32,071 bases of DNA from Arcobacteraceae bacterium (GCA_028687375.1 JAQUAG010000024.1:1-32071); one strand, 5' to 3'. Positions 16,593 through 26,146 are shown, numbered from the stretch's first letter. A program made the numbers and translations. The notes: generated by a model from the letters alone, not told the origin.

Positions 16593-17414
16593 TTATTTTA
16601 TTTTCAAAAAACTTTTCGTTTCATCCAAAACTGGCTTCATTGCATCTAAATCTTTTTTAGTTATTTGAATATAGCCTTTGTATCCTGTTTTTACAAAAAA
16701 CTCTTTTCCTGTTGAAGTTTTTTCAAATTTAAGAAGTGCTTTTTTTAGGCTTTGTATCTTTTTTGCAGGTACTTTTGAATTTGCGATAGTAAAAAGATGT
16801 GGCATCTCAAAACCTGATTCAAAAAATCTTATTTTGCTTTTCATCGCTTCATCTGTGAGTTGTTTAAGAGGTGTATATGTTGTAATTGCTGCATCTGTGT
16901 CACCTAAAATAACACTCATAATAGCACTTGTATGGGAAGTTGCATTTATAAGTTTAAAATCAACACCATTTTTAAATCCCTCATCCACAAGTGATTTAAT
17001 TCCACTAATTGAAGAAACAGATAAATAATTTGACATAGAGATTTTTTTATTTTTTAAATCTTTTACTTTTGTATATGGACTCTCTTTTAAAACTACAAAA
17101 ATTGGTTGTAAATCTGTGTTATATCTAAAAAGAGGGATAAAGCCCTCTTGCAGATGGATAAGTCCAAAATGGGGTCCAGTGATAATCATATCAAACTCAC
17201 CATTTTTTGTATCTTCAAAAAATTTCTCATAACTGCTAGAGGAGTATATTTCAACTTTTTCATTGAGTTCTGTTTCTAGAAAAGTTTTTAAAGGTTGATG
17301 AATACTCAAAATTTTCAAAGGATCAGTGTAGGGTAAAATTCCTATTTTTAAACTATTAGAGAAAGCATAAGAAACAAACAAGACTAAAATAAATAAAAAT
17401 TTAATTGCACCCAT
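16593..17414 (-). CDS. PhnD-like periplasmic substrate-binding protein
   Basis: 273 residues from ATG 17414, preceded by AAAAGGG; a GTG at 17417 is also possible. A signal peptide (KFLFILVLFVSYAFS) is followed by LKIGILPY and FDMIITGPHFG, typical of the PhnD/phosphate-phosphonate class of type II binding proteins. No ABC permease or ATPase gene is near, and the next gene is a histidine kinase. So its role is more likely sensing than uptake. The ligand could be phosphonate, phosphite or an unrelated anion. Confidence 0.8.
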   Translation of the reverse strand: MGAIKFLFILVLFVSYAFSNSLKIGILPYTDPLKILSIHQPLKTFLETELNEKVEIYSSSSYEKFFEDTKNGEFDMIITGPHFGLIHLQEGFIPLFRYNTDLQPIFVVLKESPYTKVKDLKNKKISMSNYLSVSSISGIKSLVDEGFKNGVDFKLINATSHTSAIMSVILGDTDAAITTYTPLKQLTDEAMKSKIRFFESGFEMPHLFTIANSKVPAKKIQSLKKALLKFEKTSTGKEFFVKTGYKGYIQITKKDLDAMKPVLDETKSFLKIK

Positions 17415-17485
17415 CACACACCCTTTTTTGAGGAAATAATCTGAAATGATATATGATTATCCCTTTATACTTCTTTACAAAAAAG

Positions 17486-20080
17486 TTACAAATCAACTTT
17501 ATCAAGTGGAATTATTATTTTAAAGTTTGCACCTTTATATTTTTTCCCTTCATATTCATATTCTTCATTGATAACTTCAATGTTTCCTTTAAATCTATTT
17601 TTGATAATTTGATAACTCATATAAAGCCCAAGTCCTGTACCTTGTGATTTGTGCTTTGTTGTAAAATAGGCATCAAAGATTTTTGGCAATACCTCTTGTG
17701 ATATTCCACCTGCATTATCTTTAATTGAAATAATTGCAAAATTATGTTGTTTATAAGTAGAGATAAATAATAACCTATCCTCATTTCTAAACTCTTTAAG
17801 TGCATCTTTTGCATTATTTAAAATATTGATAGTAACTTGGAGTAGTTCATTTTGATTGTTTAAAAGTAAAATATCCTCAATTGATGCTATTATCTCTATA
17901 TCATTATTTGAAAATGATTTTCCAAACATCTCTAAATTCTTGGTGATGACATCTTTAATATTAAACTCTTCATTATAGTTTGTAGGTTTTAGATAATCTT
18001 GAAAATCATCTATCGTTTTTGAAAGAAATTGTGTTGTTTCATTAACCCTATCCATAGTTTCAAGTATCTCTTTCTCTTTTAATTCTAGCCCATATTCTAT
18101 TTTAAAGTGCAATCCAGTTACAGATGTACTTATAACACTTAATGGTTGTCTCCATTGATGTGCAATATTTCCTATCATCTCACCCATAGAAGCCATTTTT
18201 GATTGTTGTAAAAGAATTATATCTTTACTTTTATTTTCCTCTATCGCTTCTTGTATCCTAAACTCTAGTGTTTCATTGAGCTCTTTTAGTGTTTTTGTTT
18301 TTTCATCTACAATAAGTTTTAGGTTTTTATTTGCTTTATTCAAAATATATTGTTTAAATAATAAAAGTAATAATACCATAGCCACAACAAGTAAAATCGT
18401 ATAAAAAATCGTATAATCAGCTGATTTTTCAAATTCAACATTATCATATTTTTTAAGAATATTATTTATTTTTTCATTATTGATTGATCTAATAGCCTTA
18501 TTAAGAGCTGATTGTAAAAGTGGATAATCATCCCGTATCATAATTGATACTTTAAAATCTATCCCTGTATTTCCTGCTATTTTAATATTATCATATTGCA
18601 ATCTTTTAATATTATATGAAAGTGCAGGTTTCATATCAACAAACCCAAACACCTCCCCTTTTTGAACTAAAGCAAGCCCTTCATCAATATTTTCTACTAA
18701 AACAAAATTTATATTAGGATATTTTTCACTTAATAACTTATGTGCCGTAAAATTTTTTCCTACTGCTATTTTTTTATTTATTATCTCTTTAAAATTTTCT
18801 ATAAAATCTTGATTTTTTTGTGTAGCAATTGAAATAGGTACAGTTGTATATTCATCTGTAAAAATACTATAAGCCTCTTTATCTTTTGTTTTCCCTGTAC
18901 TATAGATAATATCAGCTGTTTTATGTTTTATAGCATCTAATTGTTGTGTAAATGTATCATCAAATTGATATTGAACTTGTATCCCTAATTCTTTTTCTAT
19001 AAGTTCCCAATATTCAGCAGAGATTCCTCCAGGGGAACTATCCTTTTTTTGAAAACTAAATGGTCTGCAATCTTTTGCGACCGATATGGTAAATATTTTA
19101 TTTTTAAGAAATTCTTGTTCCTCTTTTGAAAGGTAAACTTTATTGATATCAAAAACAAACTCTGGAAACTGAATATCTTTGTTCATAAGTCCCATAAGTC
19201 CATAAATATCTTGTATTCTTTTGAGTTTTCCTTTTTCAACATTTCCAAAATATGCACCATTCTCATAAGCCAACTCTTTTAAAATTTTTGATTCAAACTG
19301 CAAAGCTTTATACGATTTTTTTTGAGTATTATAGTGCTCTTCAATTTCAGCTATTGTCTCATTAATATGTGAAAATGCGTACTCATAACCTTTTAAAGTT
19401 GCTTTTTGAAATCTAGAAACCAACTCTGGATTGTTTTGAGCTAATTTTTGTGAAGTGAATAATAGGTCATTATAAAAATCAAAACCATAATCTTTTGGGT
19501 CAAAAACTCTATATTTTATCCCTAAATCATCTAGCTTATAAAGTTCATTTGAACGATAAGCCGAAAAAACATCCACTTTTCCATTTATTAAGTCATCCAC
19601 ATTGAAACTAGGATTTATAAGTTTTACATCTGTTAAAGATATGTTCTGAGAATGAAGCATACTTAAAAGAGGAGCGTTTTTAATAGCATCATCTTCAATC
19701 ATAATTGTTTTATTTTTGAAATCTTTTATACTTTTGATACTAGATTTTTCTAAAGTTACAAGGATATGAGGGGAAGTTTGATATAACGCATTTAAAACAA
19801 TTACATTTGCACCTTTTGATTTGTCAAGGATAAGATTTGGATACGCCACTCCAAATGTGGAAACTTCATTCTCTACATCTTTTGTGATATTTGTACCAAA
19901 AGTATACTCTTTGAGTTCTACTTCAAGTTTTGCCTCATCATAAAATCCCATTTTCTTTGCCATATAAAATCCAGCAAATTCAAATTGATGTTTCCAAAGG
20001 AGTTGCACAGAAACCTTATCTTTTTGAGAAGCAAATAAAGTTGATATTAAAATAAAAAGTAAAAGTAATTTTTTTGTCAT
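17486..20080 (-). CDS. Histidine kinase with fused NMT1-type and SBP_bac_3-type sensor domains
   Basis: 864 residues from ATG 20080, with AGGA 6 bases upstream; an in-frame TTG five codons earlier has no such site. After a signal peptide come two periplasmic binding domains. The first is NMT1/THI5-like (about 22-300: VQLLWKHQFEFAGFYMAKKMGFY), and the second is SBP_bac_3-like (about 325-545: FTISVAKDCRPFSF). A membrane helix (about 557-576), a coiled coil, HisKA with H641 in AHQWRQPL and a HATPase domain complete it. The NMT1 fold often binds pyrimidines, thiamine precursors or sulfonates, and SBP_bac_3 often binds amino acids. It probably reports two nutrients, or one ligand by two domains. 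The gap to the PhnD-like gene is 71 bases, and there is no adjacent response regulator. Confidence 0.88.
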   Translation of the reverse strand: MTKKLLLLFILISTLFASQKDKVSVQLLWKHQFEFAGFYMAKKMGFYDEAKLEVELKEYTFGTNITKDVENEVSTFGVAYPNLILDKSKGANVIVLNALYQTSPHILVTLEKSSIKSIKDFKNKTIMIEDDAIKNAPLLSMLHSQNISLTDVKLINPSFNVDDLINGKVDVFSAYRSNELYKLDDLGIKYRVFDPKDYGFDFYNDLLFTSQKLAQNNPELVSRFQKATLKGYEYAFSHINETIAEIEEHYNTQKKSYKALQFESKILKELAYENGAYFGNVEKGKLKRIQDIYGLMGLMNKDIQFPEFVFDINKVYLSKEEQEFLKNKIFTISVAKDCRPFSFQKKDSSPGGISAEYWELIEKELGIQVQYQFDDTFTQQLDAIKHKTADIIYSTGKTKDKEAYSIFTDEYTTVPISIATQKNQDFIENFKEIINKKIAVGKNFTAHKLLSEKYPNINFVLVENIDEGLALVQKGEVFGFVDMKPALSYNIKRLQYDNIKIAGNTGIDFKVSIMIRDDYPLLQSALNKAIRSINNEKINNILKKYDNVEFEKSADYTIFYTILLVVAMVLLLLLFKQYILNKANKNLKLIVDEKTKTLKELNETLEFRIQEAIEENKSKDIILLQQSKMASMGEMIGNIAHQWRQPLSVISTSVTGLHFKIEYGLELKEKEILETMDRVNETTQFLSKTIDDFQDYLKPTNYNEEFNIKDVITKNLEMFGKSFSNNDIEIIASIEDILLLNNQNELLQVTINILNNAKDALKEFRNEDRLLFISTYKQHNFAIISIKDNAGGISQEVLPKIFDAYFTTKHKSQGTGLGLYMSYQIIKNRFKGNIEVINEEYEYEGKKYKGANFKIIIPLDKVDL

Positions 20081-20218
20081 TTTTTTCCTAAGCAAATTAA
20101 AGGGAGATTATAATCAAAACTAACTAAAATCTCTTCCAAAAGCTAGGTAGTATTATAAATAAAGAGCTAAATATCTCCAACACAAGCAAGTGAAGCAAAG
20201 TATCTTCATTGCTATCTA

Positions 20219-20235
20219 TTAAACATTGTGTTTAA
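20219..20235. repeat. Perfect 7-bp inverted repeat downstream of glnD
   Basis: TTAAACA (20219-20225) and TGTTTAA (20229-20235) are exact reverse complements around TTG, just beyond the micro-ORF. There is no T-run on the minus strand. It may be an operator for the downstream kinase gene or a weak mRNA end. Confidence 0.35.
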
Positions 20236-20238
20236 CAC

Positions 20239-20295
20239 TTATCCTTTTGCCAATCTAAACCCAACTCTACCAGCCCTTGTGACGATAATATCCAC
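20239..20295 (-). other. Possible micro-ORF or gene remnant between glnD and a kinase gene
   Basis: An 18-residue frame (VDIIVTRAGRVGFRLAKG) starts at GTG 20295 with AAAGGA just upstream, 19 bases beyond the glnD stop. Its residue mix is protein-like, and the frame is also open for eight codons above the GTG. No family is recognised. The rest of the 234-base gap shows nothing else except a perfect palindrome at 20219-20235. Confidence 0.3.
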
Positions 20296-20314
20296 TTCTT
20301 TTCCTTTTGAGATT

Positions 20315-22840
20315 TTATGTTAAAAGATTTACAATCTCTTCTTGATTGGTACAAAAGTTTCCATTCTTTTCAATCAAAATAAGGTCATTTACTTTTCCTC
20401 TAATTGAGTGGATTTTAGCACTTTCTATCTCAATATTAAAATCATCAAAAACTTGAGCGATATAAGCAAATAGCCCCTTTTGATCTTTTGTTTCTATTTT
20501 AACTTGAGCCAATTCATCTCTATGATTACAATCAATTTTAATATCTTCTTTATTGATAATTGGTTTTTTATGGGTAAATTTTTTACTCATATCAAATGAA
20601 TTTTCTAAAATCTCCTCTATAAAAAGTAAATCACCCTCATCCACTTTACTTCCAAATCTAATAACAAAATATTTTTTCTCATCATAAAGTTTAAAAATAT
20701 CCATACTTGCAAGGTCTAAGAAACTTAACTTTCCAAGTAAAAATCCAAGATTGAGTGGATTTACCCTTATGATTTTTATAATCAAATTATCATGATTATC
20801 TATCTCATAAGTAGCTGTAGTAACATCTTTAGCTTTCAAAGCAAGGGCAATAATATCACTTGCTTTATATAGGAGAAACAATTGTGTTGATTCAATTTGC
20901 AAAATTTTCTTTTGCATTTTTGAATCTAGACTTTGAAAATCTTTATTATTTTTGATTGTATTTTCTTTTTGAAGTCTTCTAGTACTATCTTTTAAAAGTC
21001 CTTCGTTTTCAAAGCTTTGAATACTTTGCATATAGAGTTGTTTGAGTAAATTTGCTGTACTACTTTTATAAACTCCAATCCCTACAGAGTTAATATCACA
21101 ATATGTAAGACAAAAGAGTAAATCTAAAGCTTCCCTTGTTTGGATAAGAGCAGTAAAATTCAAAATCACTTTTTGAGAGTAGATATCTTCATTTGTAGCA
21201 GTTGCTGACATTTGATTGTGATATCTTATGATTCTTGACGCAAGATTGATATTTGCTTCACTCAAATTGATAGATTTAGCAAATTTTTTAAAAAGGTCTT
21301 GACTTACAATATGGTGATCTTTTTTTCTCCCTTTTCCAATATCATGAAATAAAACTAAAAAATTAAGGAGTGCTTTGTTATTTTTTGAAAGTTCATTGTA
21401 AATATTTAAGACAAATTGATCTTTGATATTATTGATATACCAAAGTGCTTTTATCGTATGAATATCAACAGGATGTGTATGATATCCATCAAATTGAGGT
21501 TGATTTGATATCATTTTCACTGATGGTAAAATAGCTTGAAACATCCCAGCTTTATAGAGCATTTTCACTATTGGATGGAGATGTTCTTTTTCAAGAAGTG
21601 TTTTAATTTGTTGTTTTATTTTTACAGTTAAACTTGATGGAAGAATCGTCTTTTTTGCAAAATAAACATAAGAGTTATCAAACTTTTTAATAGTCGTTGG
21701 TAGTTCATTAAGCTCTTTTAAAAATTCATAAAGTGGTTTTGGCTTTCGTTTAAAAGAGGTATAAAGGATATTATCATCACAAATAAAAAGATTTTTTTTG
21801 TATCTAAAGTTTTTCAGATTTGAGATATTTTTAGCCTCAAAGAGATAAGGTCTAATGATTTTTTTTACCATTATAGAACTAAAAGAGTGGATATTATGGA
21901 GTGATTCAAAAAGTTTTTCCATACACTGTCGCTCTTTTGTAAGTTTTACAGTATGGACAAAGCCAAGTTTTGAAGCCAATTCTGGTAAAACATCAAAATT
22001 AACAGTATCAAGTTTTTTCTTTGCAATAAGATGCAGTGCATTTCTCACCCTAAAAACAAATTCTAAAGAACTTCTATACACTTTGTATTCAGCTTCACTA
22101 AAATGAACACCAATTAAATCTTTTGTACTACCTACACCATATCTAATATTTGCCATCCAAAAAAGTATATTCGACTCTCTCATCCCACCATAACCATCTT
22201 TGATATTTGGTTCCATTTTGAGTGGATATTTTAAAAGTCTTGTTTTGTGTTCAGAGAGTTTTTCCAAAACAAACTCTTTTTGTAACTCTTTTTGGATGAT
22301 TGAAAGTTTATTTTGAAACCCATACCAAAGGATTTTTGAACCATAGATAAATCTTGATTCTATAATAGAAGTTTTAATAGTGATATCTGTACGAACAGCA
22401 CTTACAATTTCGTTGAGTTCATGAACCCTAGAACCAAGTTTTAATCCACTGTCCCATGCTAAAATCATCAACTCTTCCATAATTGGTTTGAGGTTAAATC
22501 CCTTAACATCTTTGTAAAGTACCATCAAATCAATATCACTATACACACAAAGTTGTTCTCTTCCATAACTTCCAAGAGCCACTAAGGTAATAGGGATAGA
22601 GTTACTCATAGGGAGGAAATCCCCAAAATGTTTTCGCAAAAGATAACGATATAAAATTTTAATAAACCCATCAATTGTTTTTGTATGTTTTACAAAAAAA
22701 TCTTTCCCTTGAGTATCATTAAAAATCTCATCAAGTGAAGAAAGATACCCCTTTACACTATTTTTAATCAGTTTAGCTATTTCAAAATCAGGAGCATTTT
22801 GAGATATAAGCTCCTCTATCTCTATCGATAAATCTTCCAC
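20315..22840 (-). CDS. glnD: PII uridylyltransferase / uridylyl-removing enzyme
   Basis: 841 residues, somewhat shorter than the 890 of E. coli. GlnD uridylylates PII at low glutamine and removes UMP at high glutamine. The nucleotidyltransferase motif ALGSYGREQ (from residue 88) with SDIDLMVLY (Asp102 and Asp104) is intact. The HD domain shows LFHDIGKGRKKDHH, and two C-terminal ACT-type glutamine-sensing regions end the protein (KIETKDQKGLFAYIA). It begins with GTG (22840) after AAAAAAGGAACGAA; no ATG fits. It follows gdhA by 50 bases, joining nitrogen sensing with ammonia assimilation. Confidence 0.95.
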   Translation of the reverse strand: MEDLSIEIEELISQNAPDFEIAKLIKNSVKGYLSSLDEIFNDTQGKDFFVKHTKTIDGFIKILYRYLLRKHFGDFLPMSNSIPITLVALGSYGREQLCVYSDIDLMVLYKDVKGFNLKPIMEELMILAWDSGLKLGSRVHELNEIVSAVRTDITIKTSIIESRFIYGSKILWYGFQNKLSIIQKELQKEFVLEKLSEHKTRLLKYPLKMEPNIKDGYGGMRESNILFWMANIRYGVGSTKDLIGVHFSEAEYKVYRSSLEFVFRVRNALHLIAKKKLDTVNFDVLPELASKLGFVHTVKLTKERQCMEKLFESLHNIHSFSSIMVKKIIRPYLFEAKNISNLKNFRYKKNLFICDDNILYTSFKRKPKPLYEFLKELNELPTTIKKFDNSYVYFAKKTILPSSLTVKIKQQIKTLLEKEHLHPIVKMLYKAGMFQAILPSVKMISNQPQFDGYHTHPVDIHTIKALWYINNIKDQFVLNIYNELSKNNKALLNFLVLFHDIGKGRKKDHHIVSQDLFKKFAKSINLSEANINLASRIIRYHNQMSATATNEDIYSQKVILNFTALIQTREALDLLFCLTYCDINSVGIGVYKSSTANLLKQLYMQSIQSFENEGLLKDSTRRLQKENTIKNNKDFQSLDSKMQKKILQIESTQLFLLYKASDIIALALKAKDVTTATYEIDNHDNLIIKIIRVNPLNLGFLLGKLSFLDLASMDIFKLYDEKKYFVIRFGSKVDEGDLLFIEEILENSFDMSKKFTHKKPIINKEDIKIDCNHRDELAQVKIETKDQKGLFAYIAQVFDDFNIEIESAKIHSIRGKVNDLILIEKNGNFCTNQEEIVNLLT

Positions 22841-22890
22841 TTCGTTCCTTTTTTCAATCTTAATTCATATTGATATTGCTTATATAGTTT

Positions 22891-24246
22891 TTAGATTCCC
22901 TCAGCAATCATCGCATCTGCTACTTTTTTAAATCCTGCAATATTCGCTCCATGGACATAATTTCTCTCAACCCCATAATCTTTTGCAGTTAAGACTATTT
23001 TTTTTGAAATTTGTTTCATTGTTTCTTGAAGTTTTAAATCCACTTTTTCAAATGACCATCTCTGCATCGATGCATTTTGACTCATCTCAAAACTACTTAC
23101 AGCAACTCCACCAGCATTTGCAGCTTTTGCAGGAGCAAATAACACCCCCTCTTTTTGCAAGATAAGTGTTGCTTCAGGAGTTGTTGGCATATTTGCCCCT
23201 TCTGTTACAATTTCAACCCCATTTGCTACTAAATTTTTAGCATCATTTAAAGTAAGCTCATTTTGTGTAGCACATGGAAAAGCTGCATAACAAGGGATAC
23301 TCCATACACCATGTGTATCCTCTTCATAATCTTCAACTTTTACATACACGGCACTCTTATAAGTTTCAAGATAGACCTCCAAAGAGAGTCTTTTTTCAAA
23401 TTTTATCTCTTTAAGAAGTTCCACATCAACCCCTCTTTTATCATAAATATACCCTTTACTATCACTGCAAGTAACAGGAATTGCCCCTAGATGTTTGAGT
23501 TTTTCTATTGTATAAATTGCAACATTTCCACTACCACTTACTGTACAAATTTGCCCTGCTAAACTTTTTTTATGTTCAAGTTCTAACATCTCTTTTGCAA
23601 AATAAACAACTCCATATCCAGTAGCTTCAGGTCGCATCAAACTTCCACCAAAGAAAAATGGTTTTCCAGTTAAAACACCATCGTATGATGAAGTTATCTG
23701 TTTGTAAGTTCCATATAAATACCCAATTTCTCTTGCCCCAACACCAATATCTCCAGCTGGAACATCAATTCTTGAACCTATATATTTATGTAATTCCATC
23801 ATAAATGAACGACAAAATTTCATAACTTCTGTATCCGATTTCCCTTTTGGATCAAAATCACTTCCCCCTTTAGCTCCACCCATAGGAAGTCCTGTAAGGG
23901 AATTTTTGAGTATTTGTTCAAATCCTAAAAACTTCAAAATACCACTATTAACACTCGGATGAAATCGTAAACCACCTTTATATGGCCCAAGTGCATTATT
24001 GAACTGTACTCTGTATCCATTATTCACTTGGATTTGATTATTATCATCTAGCCAACTAACTTTAAATTGAATTTGTCTATCAGGAACAACTAATCTTTTA
24101 ATAATTGAATGTTCTTGGTATTTTTTATCTGATTCTATAAGTGGTGAGATTGATTCCAAAACCTCTTTTACTGCTTGAAAGAAAGTTCCATCAGTCCCAC
24201 AATTACTAAATTTTAGATGCTCCAGTGTATCTTGTATCATATTCAT
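22891..24246 (-). CDS. gdhA: Glutamate dehydrogenase, NADP-type hexameric
   Basis: 451 residues, the standard length of small hexameric GDH. It makes glutamate from 2-oxoglutarate, ammonia and NADPH. K90 in GPYKGGLRFH and K126 in PMGGAKGGSDFDPKGK are the substrate-binding and catalytic lysines of the family. A Rossmann motif (VSGSGNVAIY) binds the cofactor. The start has TTAGGAGATATAA. It lies 32 bases after a kinase gene (24279-26078) and 50 before glnD, so all three may share a transcript. Confidence 0.97.
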   Translation of the reverse strand: MNMIQDTLEHLKFSNCGTDGTFFQAVKEVLESISPLIESDKKYQEHSIIKRLVVPDRQIQFKVSWLDDNNQIQVNNGYRVQFNNALGPYKGGLRFHPSVNSGILKFLGFEQILKNSLTGLPMGGAKGGSDFDPKGKSDTEVMKFCRSFMMELHKYIGSRIDVPAGDIGVGAREIGYLYGTYKQITSSYDGVLTGKPFFFGGSLMRPEATGYGVVYFAKEMLELEHKKSLAGQICTVSGSGNVAIYTIEKLKHLGAIPVTCSDSKGYIYDKRGVDVELLKEIKFEKRLSLEVYLETYKSAVYVKVEDYEEDTHGVWSIPCYAAFPCATQNELTLNDAKNLVANGVEIVTEGANMPTTPEATLILQKEGVLFAPAKAANAGGVAVSSFEMSQNASMQRWSFEKVDLKLQETMKQISKKIVLTAKDYGVERNYVHGANIAGFKKVADAMIAEGI

Positions 24247-24278
24247 TTATATCTCCTAAATCTTCATTCTTGTATTTT

Positions 24279-26078
24279 TTATTTATCATCTTTTACAATG
24301 ATAGCAATTTTAAAAGGGAGTCGTATCATAAATTCAGCCCCATTATATATCTTCTTATTGTATTCGTAAATTCTATTTTTTACACTAATATTCCCTTGTA
24401 ACTCATTTGAAATCATATTATATGTCATATGAAGCCCAAGTCCTGTCCCTTGTGTTTTATGTTTTGTTGTAAAATACGGTTCAAAAATATGTTCTATAAT
24501 TTTTTCAGATATCCCTCCACCATTATCTTTTACAGATATCAACACTCCATTGTCCTCTTTAATAACAGTTAAAAATATATATTTTTCTTCAAAATCTTTT
24601 TCCACTAAAATATCTTTTGCATTATTGATAATATTCATTAAAGATTGAATAATAGGATTTTGATAAGAGATTATCTCTATACTCTTATCAATATTTTTTA
24701 TAAGTTCTATATGGTGATTTTGTAAAATGGGATCTTCTATCAGAAGACATTTATTGATAGTTTCTAGAAGATTGAATTTTTCAAAAACTAAATCACCTTT
24801 TGCTAAATCTCTAAAGTCATCAATAGTTTTTGATAAAAATTGTGTTGCATTATTAATATCATTCATCCTAGCTATTAAATAAGTGTCATCTAAAATATTA
24901 AACTCTTTTTGCATCAATACACCTGTAGCTGATGTGGAAATAAGGCTTAAAGGTTGTCTCCATTGATGAGCGATATTACCCATCATCTCACCCATAGCTG
25001 CCATCTTTTCTGATTGAAAAAGTTGGCTTTCTATTTTTTTAACTTTATCAACTTCAATTACAATTTTTTGTTCCAAATTTTCATTGAGATCTTTTAGTTT
25101 TAAACTATATTCTGTAAGTTCTTTATTTAATTTTTCTAACTCCAAAGTCTTCTTTTTGACAGCAATTTTAAGATTTTTATTTGCTTTATTTGTCAAAAAA
25201 TGTCTATAAAGAAAAAATAAAATCACTACAAAAAAGACAATTGCCAAAACTTTTGCTAATTTTGTTTCAAAAAAAGACTCTTTAAATTTAATATTTGTCC
25301 AATCATCATAAATTTGTTTCATCTCATGTGATTCTATCTGTGATAATCCCTTGTCTAAGATATGTAGTAATTGCATATCATCTTTTCTAACTGCTATTGA
25401 AAGTTGCATTGTTTTATCCAGATACCCTGCAATATGCAAATTATAAAGTCCATATTTTGACATATAATAAGATGCTTCAGGAACTGGTGCTATAGTAAAA
25501 TCAGCCTTTTCTTCCTCAACCATAGTAAGAGATTCTAGATAATCATTTGTTTCAATTACTTTAACAGATGGATTACTCATTTTCATCATATCAATAAGAC
25601 TACTCCCCTTTTTACGGGTCATTATTTTTCCATCAAGTTGTGATATATTTTCTAAAACTGATATTTCTGTTTTTGTAATAATGGCTATTTTATAGTCAAG
25701 ATATATTTTTGTAAAATTCGCATATTCTTCCCTTTTGGCTGTTTTCCCAGCTGCAGGTAAAATATCACATTTTTTTTCTTTTAAAAACTGTTGTGATTCT
25801 GTCCAATTTTTTGTTGGCACATTTTGAAATGTAACATTTAATTTTTTCTCTAAAAGTTTTAAAACATCTATAGCAATTCCACTCATTTGAGATTGGTTAT
25901 CATTTAAAGCAAATTCTATAGGTTCCCAATTTTGATTATTACACATTTTAATAACTTTTTTACTTTTAAGATAATCAATCTCTTGTGTTGTAAAGGAATC
26001 TTCATTTGTAATCTCTTGAGCATTACAAATTCCATAAAATAATAAAAGTATAAAGGAAAGAAAACTAAATCGTATCAT
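24279..26078 (-). CDS. Histidine kinase with SBP_bac_3-type periplasmic sensor
   Basis: 599 residues. After a signal peptide (1-20), a solute-binding domain (about 30-265: KVIKMCNNQNWEPIEFA, CDILPAAGKTAKREEYANF) resembles amino-acid-binding SBP_bac_3 proteins. A membrane helix (274-293), a coiled coil (300-350), HisKA with H371 in AHQWRQPL and a HATPase domain with intact DNGGGIS and GTGLGLHMT follow. It is the leading gene before gdhA and glnD, so control of nitrogen metabolism is a reasonable guess, but the ligand is unknown. Its cognate response regulator is not in the window. A good extended -10 lies in the inverted repeat at 26121-26146. Confidence 0.9.
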   Translation of the reverse strand: MIRFSFLSFILLLFYGICNAQEITNEDSFTTQEIDYLKSKKVIKMCNNQNWEPIEFALNDNQSQMSGIAIDVLKLLEKKLNVTFQNVPTKNWTESQQFLKEKKCDILPAAGKTAKREEYANFTKIYLDYKIAIITKTEISVLENISQLDGKIMTRKKGSSLIDMMKMSNPSVKVIETNDYLESLTMVEEEKADFTIAPVPEASYYMSKYGLYNLHIAGYLDKTMQLSIAVRKDDMQLLHILDKGLSQIESHEMKQIYDDWTNIKFKESFFETKLAKVLAIVFFVVILFFLYRHFLTNKANKNLKIAVKKKTLELEKLNKELTEYSLKLKDLNENLEQKIVIEVDKVKKIESQLFQSEKMAAMGEMMGNIAHQWRQPLSLISTSATGVLMQKEFNILDDTYLIARMNDINNATQFLSKTIDDFRDLAKGDLVFEKFNLLETINKCLLIEDPILQNHHIELIKNIDKSIEIISYQNPIIQSLMNIINNAKDILVEKDFEEKYIFLTVIKEDNGVLISVKDNGGGISEKIIEHIFEPYFTTKHKTQGTGLGLHMTYNMISNELQGNISVKNRIYEYNKKIYNGAEFMIRLPFKIAIIVKDDK

Positions 26079-26120
26079 ATGTGAGAAACTCCAATTTGAT
26101 TGTTATTTTTAAAAAAGAAA

Positions 26121-26146
26121 TTATTATATCAGTTTTGATATAATAA
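26121..26146. promoter_or_regulatory. Perfect inverted repeat carrying divergent extended -10 boxes
   Basis: TTATTATATCA (26121-26131) and TGATATAATAA (26136-26146) are exact reverse complements around GTTT. Each arm, read outward, contains TGATATAAT, a perfect extended -10 box. The leftward one would start transcription near 26116 for the kinase gene. The rightward one would start near 26150, almost at the bpt ATG. Confidence 0.55.

Noticed and set aside
20160-20214. Possible small RNA or repeat in the gap after glnD
   Set aside because: Only short imperfect pairings are visible (for example GCAAAGTATCTTCATTGC), with no promoter or terminator.
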